NCBI GenBank assembly: GCA_008828725.1
Contig: MEHQ01001674.1
Location: 310,497 to 374,496 of the forward strand
DNA from: Saccharina japonica
Taxonomy: Eukaryota > Sar > Phaeophyceae > Laminariales > Laminariaceae
Direction: 5' to 3'
Length of the DNA stretch: 64,000 bases
Both the position numbers and the translations under genes were made by a program. The notes below the pieces were generated by a model. It searched no databases. It saw nothing but the letters and a program-made list of their open reading frames with translations, and had not been told where the DNA came from. Within the stretch, counting starts at the first letter, position 1. Every line of letters begins with the position of its first letter. Shown here piece after piece: positions 42,722-52,692 of the stretch.

Positions 42722-43726
42722 CTGCGCGGACTGGCTCTGGAAGAATCGGCAGCGAGGTCGGGAGACATTGACTTGCGGGTACCCGTCCCGTGCCCCCACG
42801 GAGGGTTTGTGCACTCTAGCTGTATGCTGGAACGAACGGATCACCTCGCGAGGGGGCATAGAGACCCGAGGTCCTGCGTCGCGTGCCTCAGCGAATAGGC
42901 GGGGGGAATACGACCTCCCCACCCGACCGAGCTTGCTAAGGGCCTGTCCATGAACGAGTCGGGGGAAAGGTGGGCGGCGCTAAGGGGCACCATTCAATTC
43001 GCCGACCTCCTGCAACGAGACGTCCCAGGACCGGGGCCAGCTAGATACCTGTCAACCGACGTTTACAGCTAGTTCGAGCTCATGGTACGTAACCAAGGGA
43101 GGAGCCCAACCTCTCCGTTCCTCTTGTGCTCCCTGTTCAGTGACGCTCTGGGCCTGCCCCAAGCAGCCTACATCGATTTCCCCCGCTCGAGGGAATGGCA
43201 AGTGGCTGTCGGTCGCTACCGTGCGCTGTTCGCCGCGTTCGGGATCCGACTATAGGATATCCTGCTCCGGTTAACAAACCAACGGCTCTACATTGGACCA
43301 CATGTACAAGAACACTTGCTAGGCCTCGACGCCGAGTGGGAGGAGCGCCTCACAAGATGGACCGTCGGGGTTCAAAACGCGCTGGAGGAGGGTATCGCGC
43401 CCCCTCCCTTTCCGGTGCAGGCGGCGCCCTCGCCGAGAGGAACGGAGCTTGAGATGGAGAGTGACCCGATGGTGAGAGGGAAGCTTGAGCAAAAATGCGA
43501 AGCTCCGGGTACCACAGAGAACCACCATAACGAGGGAAACAGAGACACCACATCAAAGGAACAGCCCGGAATGCCCCGAACAAGGTCCGAGGCCGCGTCG
43601 ACGACACCCGGGGCAGCAGTTCCACGCGACCGGGGGGGGGGGGGGGGGCAGCGATTGCAAGGGATAGACAAGGCCGATCGAGTGGCTCTAGGAGGGGATG
43701 CCAAGAGGCAGTCGAGCTGCAGGTAG
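42722..43726 (+). pseudogene. Retrotransposon N-terminal region with Cys/His cluster (interrupted)
   Basis: One frame reads across about 1 kb with TAG stops near 42.9, 43.07 and 43.25 kb. It encodes a cluster of the form C-P-H...H-x2-C...H...C-x2-C, followed by 'RWAALRGTIQFADLL', 'QAAYIDFPRSREWQVAVGRY' and 'LLGLDAEWEERLTRW'. It then becomes a hydrophilic, low-complexity tail. The function is not known; nucleic acid binding is plausible for the finger. Confidence 0.6.
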
Positions 43727-44553
43727 GAGAGCGGTGCTGCAGAACGATACGGGCGAAACTGCCACCAGGACGACGCAGGGGTAGTGCCGCCACCACGCAT
43801 CGTCGAGCCAGGCGCGGGCGGCGGGGTGCGGCGAGGATGAGGAGATTGGCAGAGGAGGACCGGACGAGAGAGGGGCGAAGAAGAGCCAGGGGAGTGGAGG
43901 CGGGGAGGGGGAAGCGTGGAGACGGGGGATAAGTACGATGGGGGGACGCGGGGGCGGGTGAGGGCGGGGGTGGGGCGGATGAGGGGGGGTGATACGTCAT
44001 GTTGGTGCACGGGCCGTAGTCATATGACAAGGAGGGGGGGATGCGACGAAGAGGGAGGAGCAGGTAGAGAAGGGGATAGTCTGGCGCGCCCTCGGTTTAG
44101 CAGACCAATGGAGACGAGAGGAGCGAGCGGGGGAAGGGGGCGCCGGCGGCGAGGGGGGCGGGGGGGGGCAGAAAAGGCGAGAGGAGCGCGGGGGCCGGGT
44201 GGAGGCGGGTGGGAGAGACGGTGGGAGACGTGTGTGTGGAGCAGGTGGGCGAGGAGTGGAAGAGAAAGGGGGAGAGCGGACGGAGAGCGAGTTGAGAAGC
44301 AGGGGGAGCGAGACGAGAGCAGAGCGGACGGGGGGGTCGGGAGGGCGGAGAGGGGGGGGAGGACGCGCGCACAGAATGGCGACATGAGCAGACGAGGGGA
44401 GGGGTTGAGTAGGGCTAGGGAGGCACCGGGGACCGAGGGACGCGAAGTAGTGGTGGAGGGGGAAGAGAAGGAGGAGGGGCGAGTCTAAGAAGTGGAGCGA
44501 GAGGAGCAGACATTAACGACAGGGGACTTAGGACCCCAAACGGAGAGACTCTG

Positions 44554-47500
44554 GTGGGAGGATCTCCCAGGGCGCCGGGGAGGAGAACAGGGAACGGGAT
44601 GCTCCCCCGTGCCTTCCTTGGTGACACCACAGGTGGAGTGGCGTGCGGGGTTTGCGGTGTAACGCTTCAGCTCGGGCACAGGGCGGTACGTTTTCCTTGT
44701 GGGCAAGGACGCCACGTGCTCCACGCTCGTTGTGTGGTTGACGCCCTTGCGAGAGGCGCGGCTCCGGCACCACTCCGCTGCCCAGCGGCCGACTGCAGAG
44801 TCCTGCATCCAAGGCGGGACGCACTGGAGGCAGCGGTCCAAGCCGACCCGGGGCTTCGCGACCGGGCAGCGTGGATGGGAGGAGGGGGCATAGACGACGA
44901 GGACCTACGCAGCCGGGGGCTTTGGTACGGATGGGACCAGAATAGCCTGGGCATAGGGCCACCACTCGATGCCGTTTCCTTGGACGACCTGGGGCAACGT
45001 TTCGCAACAGGGAAAAAGGTACAGCCGCAGCTGGCAGGAGCACACGCGCGCCTGAGTGTTCATGTGCTCGGAATCCTCAACCACGCTATGGGAGAGCACC
45101 GGGCCAACCGGGACTCGGCGACGCCCAACTCGCTCCTGCGCGCGATCAAGTTATGGTACCTCATGCCAGCCCTGCTCCACTCACCCGACGGCCGGATGAA
45201 GAGGTGACAGAGATTCGCTTTGGTGGAGAGCGGGGACATAGTGCTGCTGCTGCCATGGCTGATAGCGTACACCAGGAGAGGAGCCCTGAGGCAAAGGGAG
45301 GCCGCCCAGGAAGCTTCGGAGGAGGCGAAGCTGGAGCGAGCGTCATCGGCGTGTCGCTACGCGGGAGGGGTCAAAGTGGCAGCACGCAACCTACTGGCAG
45401 AGCCACGATCAGCAGGGAACGAGGAGACGTGGAACACACTGACGGCCAAGTTCCCCCCCGAAGACCACGCCGCCGTGTCCGCGGCGGCGGCGGCTGCAGT
45501 GCTGGCGAGCGCCACCGAGGTGGAAGATGGAACTGCTCCCCCGTGGCGCCCGGACGGTGAGTACGCCTCCGAGGTGCTCTTCGACGTTATCAGCTCCCGC
45601 AGCGCCCTCTCGGGCCCCGGAAACGACGGTCAACGATTTTCTCATTTGCAGTCCATCATCCATACCGACATCGGGAGAGAGAAGTTCGGAAAGGGCATGA
45701 CAGCCTTCTGGCGGAGAATCGTCGACGAGCCGGACGCGTTCCCGCCGGAATTCTGGCAGCTCTTCTTGCAGTCGAGCCTCACCGCGTTGGGGGGAAAATG
45801 CCGGCCGGTCTGCGTTGGCATGACATGGAGGAGGCTCATCACCGCAGGGGCTATGCGACAGTGGCGGCCGCGGTTGGAGGAGGTAAACCGAGAGGTGAGG
45901 CAGTTTGGAGTCGCAGTACCCGGCGGAGTGGAACATGTGGGACTGAGGGCTAGGACGCTACACGAGACAGGCAACTGACTCATTATCATGGACTGCTCCA
46001 ACGCCTTCAACACCGTCAAAAGGACGGCGGTGCTAGAGGAGGTGGCCAACTGCGTGCCAGCGCTCACGCCGTTAGTAGCCAAGTGATACGGCACAAGACC
46101 AGCCGACGTGTTTTTCCGGATGGACTCTGGGGAGACCAGGAAGATCGCTTGCTCCAGTGGTGTCCAGCAAGGGGACCCCATGGGACCGGCAATGTTCTGC
46201 CTGGCGTTGCGACCGGGGCTGAAGCGATTCCGACAGGAATTCGAGGGAGAAGGCGTGAAAGCCTTCGCGTACATGGACGATGTCTCTCTCGGCCTTACGG
46301 GGATCACGGCCAACACGGTTAGAGCATTCGCCTTCCTCCGGCGAAAGCTGGATGACATCGGCATTGTGGCCAACCCCGCCAAAACAGTGGCACTGCCACC
46401 CAAAGGGCACGCCCCGACGGCTGAGGAGATTTCGCTCCTGGAAAGCGTGGACGTCCGCATCGCAGACGACGGAGGGGTGACAGTGGTGGGTGTCCCGATC
46501 GGCACGGAAGAATACGTGAGGGGGCGAGCTATGGAGGGAGTAAGGGATAGAGGCGCGGACCGCCTTGCGCGCTGCCTCACCAACATTCCCGATAAACAAG
46601 CAACGGCCCTCATCGCCGTCAAATCTCTCGGGCAACGGACGAGCTACCTCGAAAGGGCTCTGGACCCGGGGCTGTCCCTCGAAGCGTGTAAAAGGGCAGA
46701 CGGCGGGGCACAATGGGCGTACGAGAAAATCCTCGAGCTACCGGGGCGGCGGAGGCACAGTCGTTTTTCCAGGGGGGGGTGCCCGGATAGTCGGCTGACT
46801 CTCAAACCTTACCAACAGGCCCAATCACGCCTATCTACGGGAGCGGGAGGATTAGGACTGCCGTCGACAGAAGCGAGGCGAATGTCTGCCTCAATTGGGA
46901 GCAGGGTGGGGACCCTGCCAGAGGTCTTAGCAGACCTTACAGGCCCGCTTGGTAACAAAGTCAGACGGGGGCTCCCAGAATCGAGCACCATTGCTCAGCT
47001 TGGAGCAAGCTTGCGGGATATCCGCGACACATGGGGGGTGACGCAGGGAAAGACAGAGGGCATCGTCCCTGAATCTTGGCTGGAATGGGCTCTAGGAGCA
47101 GAGGGGAACCGGGCCCCAGAGACCGACATGCTGGCTTCGCATGACGCCGTAACCACCAATTCACGGAAAGCCCAACAGAAGCTGGGCAAGCTGGTGAATC
47201 AGGGCCGGCACGCTAGCCCACACTGCTTCGCTGGAGGAGCTACCGGAGACGGCACGCCCCCCCGGACCAGGCGACCCGCTGGGAGTGTCCGAGACCAAGG
47301 CCTTCGCCAAGGCTCGCTACAGGAGTCTACAGGAGGCAGGAGCCACGGCATGCCTTCGGGCGAGGCCAACGGATTCACTACGTGTCATACCCGCAGCAGA
47401 GTTCGTGGGCATGAGAAGGCGTTTCATTGGGATCGAGGAGCACGTGGCAGTGAGGTGCCCCTGCTGCGATGCAGTCGACGTGGACACCCGCCACGCACGC

Positions 47501-48103
47501 ATCTGCCCCAGAGCGGGGGCCCAAGTGAATCAACACCAGCCGCTCGTCCACGCGATGTCCCGCACGTTGAAGCGTCTAGGAATTCAACACCAAGTGGAGA
47601 GCGGCGAACCGTTCACCGTAGACCGAAATCTGCTGATGGACATTGTAGTCAGGAGAAGGGGTCTCCGGGACGCCCCAAACAAGGAGTACAGGGAGAAGTC
47701 CATCCTGCTGGACGTCACCCATGCTGACCCTCAAGCGCAGGTACACCTGCGAGGAGGCAGTGCTGATCCCGATGGATCAGCTGCCTCTACCTCCGAGGCG
47801 CGCAAGCGCCAACACTACGCTCGTCCGGGACATGTGTCGTTCGACGAACGGAGTCACAAACTTGCCACCTTAGCGGTGGAAAGGTCTGGGCGTCTCGGGG
47901 TAGAGGGCAGCAACTTCATCGACCAGCTGGCAGCCAGTGTCGTGGGGGGGAGGGACGATGGGTCCATGGCTAGAAAAGGGGTGGTGAAAGAACGCTTGTT
48001 GTAAGTCGTTTCGGTGACCACACAGGTCGCCATTTCTAGGAGGGTATCGCGGTTCAAACTCCAACTCAGGGACCGCCAGCAAGTGAGGAGGAGCAGTGAC
48101 AGA
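44554..48103 (+). pseudogene. Retrotransposon pol: RING-like finger, reverse transcriptase, RLE endonuclease (interrupted)
   Basis: Segments 44554-45207, 45220-45978 and 46108-about 47200 are in one frame, broken by TGA at 45205, 45976 and near 46084. A frameshift near 47.2 kb leads to 47285-48004, and a TAA follows at about 48002. The first segment has CGVCG ... FPCGQGRHVLHARC ... CPAADC, a C-x2-C/C-H/H-x2-C/C-x3-C arrangement like a RING finger. RT motifs are MDCSNAFNTV (motif A), QQGDPMGPAMF (B) and FAYMDD (C). The C-terminus has CPCCDAVDVDTRHARIC (zinc finger), then DIVV and LLDVTHADP, consistent with the PD-(D/E)XK-like endonuclease of RLE non-LTR elements. The relative at 48434-48712 shows that the protein originally continued past the TAA (SVTTQVAISRRV...). 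Confidence 0.8.
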
Positions 48104-48424
48104 CCCACACCGATGGCGTGGGGATGGAGCTTGGATGCGGCTTAGGACTTAAGAATAGAACGTGAAGAGTGCATATTGGGAAGGAGGAGGGAGCAAGGAC
48201 AACAAATGGAGTATTATTGTAGATAAATCTGGGCGGGAAGTAGACATAGAAGGATGTTAGACTTTGCGCATAGGTTTCCTTGGTTTCCGTGGTTTTCTGC
48301 TTTCGGGAATGTTATGAGTGACCAATGTTGAACCTCATGCTGCACATTGTCGGATGGCAAAGCTAATAACATTAACAATAGAATACGCACCCTTTACCCA
48401 ATTATTATACCTCCTATATATCTA

Positions 48425-48715
48425 TTCGCCGTGCTACTCCGCATCTACATTCCACCCCCACGCCATGGGGAGTAATCCTCCTTCCTCCTCCCTTCTCCCC
48501 CTGGCGGCCTGCCGGTCTCGCAGGGCGAGCTTGTATCGGTGCACCCGGCGTGAGATCGCGACCTGGGTGGTTACCGATATGACCTGCAAAAGGTGCTCCT
48601 TACAGACCCCTTTTCTTGATAAAGACCCCCCGTCCGTTCCTCCGACGATGCTCGCCGCCAGCTGGTCGATGAACTCGCTACCTTCCTTCCCGAGGCGTCC
48701 AAAGCTTTTCACCGC
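48425..48715 (-). pseudogene. Truncated relative of the RLE retrotransposon (C-terminus only)
   Basis: The minus frame 48434-48712 encodes FIDQLAASIVGG, then SVTTQVAISRRVHRYKLALR and MAWGWNVDAE before a stop. These match FIDQLAASVVGG, SVTTQVAISRRVSRFKLQLR and MAWGWSLDAA of the plus element. Its nucleotide sequence is quite diverged, so it is a different subfamily. A TTTATATTG repeat adjoins its truncated end. Confidence 0.82.
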
Positions 48716-48839
48716 AAGGATTTATATTGTTTATATTGTTTATATTGTTTATATACCAGATACCAGTGATGGTAGGCCCGTAATAATTAATACCTGGTAA
48801 TTCATAATGGCTCATGAGGTAATTACCGGCCTTCCAAGT

Positions 48840-49111
48840 CCATAGACGCGTGCTACGGTAGAGGTAGCACTTTTTTGGCTGAATCGTTTTCTGAACGATC
48901 GGGCTCCTTAACCCAACTTCGTCGGCTTTTTTTTTCATTCTTGTGACGAATAATGCTTCAGAGTATACGTACTTCGGTCATGAGATTTCATCATCCAGCA
49001 GCACTCTTATGTTCCTCCAAAATCATTTGTTTTCGGTGAGGTATGACGCTCCTTAAGTGAGGAGCTCAAAAAATAAAACATGGCGCACCTCTATCGTAGC
49101 ATGCGTCCATG
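48840..49111. mobile_element. MITE family E, copy 1
   Basis: Inverted ends: CCATAGACGCGTGCTACGGT at the left, 'cgtagcatgcgtccatg' at the right. About 272 bp, non-coding. It is the reverse of copy 2 at 51609-51864. Confidence 0.78.
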
Positions 49112-49276
49112 TGGGTTCCAGGTTCTCGACCCAACCGCCGCATGGATATTGTCCCGCGTAGGTCCCACCATTCGCCGAGGTCGTGGATATCCGTATCCTA
49201 TTGTACGACTGCTAAGCTATTATTATATTATTAGCTATTTAATAGCACTGCTGCGAATCTATATGATATAGTGTTA

Positions 49277-49381
49277 CGGGCCACATACTGGTATTAATAG
49301 TAAATAGAACCAAATATCGTTGGTAAATGTCTAGGTTTTTGTGTTACCGTAGGCCCTATTTACTATTAATATGGTCCTCCG
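49277..49381. mobile_element. Family B MITE
   Basis: ACGGGCCACAT, 'agtaaatagaaccaaatat' and a right end ATATGGTCCTCCGTA. Confidence 0.7.
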
Positions 49382-49565
49382 TAATACTACAAAACACTAA
49401 TATATACTGCCGCGGTATTATCGTAGGGGTCTACTACTACTACTAACTGGCGTCATGTACGAGATCCAATGGAACAATCTGTTGTTTACATTGAACAGCG
49501 GAGCTGCAACGCCCGGACTATATAACTATTAATAGGTGAGAGGTACACAGCAATGCTATAAAATA

Positions 49566-49610
49566 TTACTACCACTGCTACTACTGTTACTGCTACTGCT
49601 ACTGCTACTG

Positions 49611-49655
<45 letters not shown>

Positions 49656-49675
49656 TAATACTACTGCTGCTACTG

Positions 49676-49733
<58 letters not shown>

Positions 49734-49744
49734 CACTACTACTT

Positions 49745-49796
<52 letters not shown>

Positions 49797-49807
49797 CACT
49801 ACTACTT

Positions 49808-49844
<37 letters not shown>

Positions 49845-49870
49845 TACTACTACTACTGCTGCTGCTGCTG
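49566..49870. repeat. (CTA)n microsatellite with interruptions
   Basis: About 300 bp of CTA/CTG/TTC triplets. The poly-Ser and poly-Val frames over it are artefacts. Confidence 0.95.
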
Positions 49871-50294
49871 TTGGTGCTATTATATAAAATATTACTGTTG
49901 GTGCCAATCACGACGAATTTGATGTATTTTGTAATACCGAACCCAGACTTACACCATGATTACGATGTACACACAGCAAGCAGTGATGGGTTTCTTTCGT
50001 TTTCTTCGTCAGATAGAAGGTAGATGCTGCTGCACGTACGGATCACGCTCGCTTGTCATGAATGAACGCATGGTGTCCACCTGCTGCGTTTGTAATGTGG
50101 CGCTGCTTGCTCTTGTTGTTAGTTACAGTTAGTTACTGTTGTACCCATAGTTGTGGCATACGATTGACCGTAAGCAACGTTGTTAGAAGACCACGTACGT
50201 GCCTTTTCTCATGATGATGATGATGTGTGTGCCAGATCACAGATCACGGTACAGCGAGCGGCGCCTTTTGCGATGCCGAAAACAAAAGAAGTAT

Positions 50295-50396
50295 TTGACC
50301 CTTTTAGGACTGCAGACAGACCCGTTTTGGGGACAAACCACTTTGATTCCAAGTAATTTGTCCCCAACACGGGACTCCAGCCCTCTAAGGGTTTAA
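50295..50396. mobile_element. Family A MITE (TTGA/TTAA flanks)
   Basis: It begins CCCTTTTAGGACTGCAG and ends 'ccagccctctaagggt' before TTAA. It shares that TTAA with the next copy. Confidence 0.75.
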
Positions 50397-50481
50397 CCCA
50401 TTCATGACTGAAAAAAAATGACTCTCACTAATTCCAAGTAGTGTGTCCCCAATTTCGTGGGACCAGTTCTTAAGGGGTTAG
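50393..50481. mobile_element. Family A MITE adjoining the previous copy
   Basis: TTAA-CCCATTCATGACTG to CCAGTTCTTAAGGGG-TTAG. Two subfamilies lie end to end with one shared TTAA. Confidence 0.75.
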
Positions 50482-50697
50482 GTGCTTTCTGTCGCGGATG
50501 TCCCCCTTTTTACATATATATACTGTACCGTCAACGGATTCGAAAAAAGCGGTATATATCACGTTTTCTTAGTCTAATGGCTCATTGGGACGGACGGACG
50601 GACGGACGGACGAGAAACTACTATTATTACGAGTACGCGTAAACATAACATTTACTCCAGAGACCACACCTACCTCTTTTCTACGAATTTATTTCGT

Positions 50698-50851
50698 TCC
50701 ATCCCATTTATTATCTCCGCCCTTTTCCTTGCGCTCTCCTCCCTAGCCGTAACTCAGATCCGGGGTCACAGAGAAGGCGCTTCTGTGCCTCCTCCCTCCC
50801 CACTACGGTTCGTACCCTGAGTGTGTATCGCGAGAAGACTTCAGCCCCCTC
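50698..50851 (-). mobile_element. SINE, 5'-truncated
   Basis: It carries the 3' tail and body ('gtaactcagatccggggtca', 'tatcgcgagaagact') but no tRNA-like head. Confidence 0.8.
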
Positions 50852-50894
50852 TTTTCTCTTGTATGTAACAGTTTGCGAAATAGAGACCCTACTC

Positions 50895-51160
50895 TTAGGG
50901 TCGTTCTTATCGAGCAACTTTTTTCCAAAAAAATCCATTTTTTGGTTTTCCAAAAAAAACCCAGGAAAATCAAGAAAAAACAGGATTTATTTGGAATTTT
51001 GGAATTTTTAACAAGAGGGCATTTTTTTTTGGAAGGCTTCGCATTCCAATTTTTGGAAATTATTTTTGGAAAATTTGGAAGTCCTAAAAATTGCGCGAAA
51101 AAATTATTTGGAAATTTTCAGAAAATTTGGAAAAAAAGTTGCTCGATAAGAACGACCCTA
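50895..51160. mobile_element. TA-flanked inverted-repeat element (family G)
   Basis: The left end TTAGGGTCGTTCTTATCGAG and right end CTCGATAAGAACGACCCTAA are exact inverses extending for about 32 bp. The interior is AT-rich (ggaaaatttgg-type runs), non-coding. The TA at each end suits a Tc1/mariner-type target site. Confidence 0.83.
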
Positions 51161-51608
51161 ATACCACTAACTCTGTCTGGTATTAATAATACGTAACAAA
51201 AGCAATAAGTAAGGGGGGGATATTTTGCTTGATTTGATGGATGGTATTCGTTCAATGTGACTTGTGGCTTGACACACACACAATCTATCTATCTAGTATG
51301 TAGTGCACATATCGCACAGATCATTTACCATTCCCACCTCATACTATCATGATGCAGATAGATGTAGATATAATTCAAGGCAGACATACGACTAAAATAG
51401 CTGTGCCCGACCTTACCGTATATGATCTTGAATGGCCTCTAGCTCATCTTGCCGAAGATGGGAACCGTATATATATATAGCCTGCATGATCTTCTAACAC
51501 ATGTTTCCTGGGTAGGATCTGTACTGTACAGATCCTGTACAACCTCTCACAGCGGCAGCTGAGGAACTAGATGATCTACAGCAGATTATCCATTGTAGAT
51601 AGATAGAT

Positions 51609-51864
51609 CATGGACGCGTGCTACGATAGAGGTGCACCATGCTTTTTTCTGAGCTTCTCGCTTCAGGAGCGTCATACCTCACCGAAAAAAATAGTTCGGA
51701 GGAAAATAAAAGTGCTGCCGGATAAGAAAACTCACGACCGAAGTATACTCTGAAGCATTATTCGTCACAGAAATAAAAGTCCGACGAATTTGAGTTAAGG
51801 AGCCGGATCGTTCAGAAAACGATTCAGACGAAAAGTGCTACCTCTACCGTAGCACGCGTCCATG
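51609..51864. mobile_element. MITE family E, copy 2
   Basis: CATGGACGCGTGCTACGATA at the left and 'accgtagcacgcgtccatg' at the right. Flanks 'agatagat' and 'atctatct' extend the palindrome. About 256 bp. Confidence 0.8.
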
Positions 51865-52692
51865 ATCTATCTGTAAATGACCTGTCCGCTGAGGTGTGGA
51901 AACAGCAGTGCACAAGAAGAAGACACGAGCAGCGGCATCAACGCTGACAACAACAACAACAACAACAACAACATTCCGGCTTAATCCATGAACACCACTT
52001 GGTCGATCTGGGTCGCATTCGTTCAATGTGGCCTGTTGCGAGATAATGTTCTTGTGTTCTTCCTCGTACGTACATTCATACGAAGTATGATACTACACAT
52101 CTACCTGCGGGCACTGCCTGGCATCTGTTTTTTTTAGGTTGTTCCCGCCGCGAACGAAATTTAAATTCATTTATTTTATTCGACACCGCTAACCAAAATG
52201 TTTTTCTTCTTGTTTTTTTTTTTTACTATTTTCACATGTTTTATGCTAATATGCACGCTGACTGGGTGACAAAATTTGTAGAGTGGCTCGTACTGCTGTA
52301 AAGCGGCTGAAATTACTCACGGGTGGGCCGCGCCTGCCTCTTAAGGTGAAACAAAAAAAAAAGGGGAAAAAAAAGAGAAAGAAAATACAAAATACCAGCA
52401 CGAACATACCATATTATTGAAAAACAAAACGTTCCCGATTTGTTTTTTCCCCGCCCCCCCCCCCTCCGCCCCCCATGCCTCACTCCCGCCTCTTGCCATA
52501 CTAAACCCCACAAAGCACCCACAGCCGTAGCTCGTAGCTAAAACCACGCACCCCCCAGGGAAAAATGTGGACGCCCATACAGGCGTTCGGCGCCACAAGT
52601 GTCAGCCAATCACATCGGAAGACACCTGTGACCTTAAAAACAGCCTCTCACAAACATCAACAACGCCCGTTTTTTTTTTTTCTTCAATACGA
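51865..52692. other. Region downstream of the primase gene
   Basis: It contains a (CAA)n run at 51948-51972, AT-rich sequence and a C tract at 52451-52462. No gene is recognised. The primase 3' UTR and polyadenylation site should fall here. Confidence 0.5.

Larger units (their letters stand above)
42700..48372 (+). mobile_element. Non-LTR retrotransposon with restriction-like endonuclease (decayed)
   Basis: Modules in order: a Cys/His cluster near 42.77-42.90 kb (VPVPCPHGG, HSSCM, CVAC), a charged linker, a purine-rich stretch (43.85-44.5 kb), a second RING-like cluster, reverse transcriptase motifs, a CCHC-type finger and a restriction-like endonuclease. The 3' UTR ends near 48372. Both the 3' end and a relative's C-terminus recur nearby, which fixes the 3' boundary. 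The 5' boundary near 42.7 kb is approximate. The reading frame is broken many times. Confidence 0.82.

Noticed and set aside
45205..46086. UGA recoding in the retrotransposon frame
   Set aside because: Three internal stops in this part are TGA, but TAG and TAA stops and a frameshift also occur. TGA appears as the normal terminator of eIF2B gamma and of the primase.
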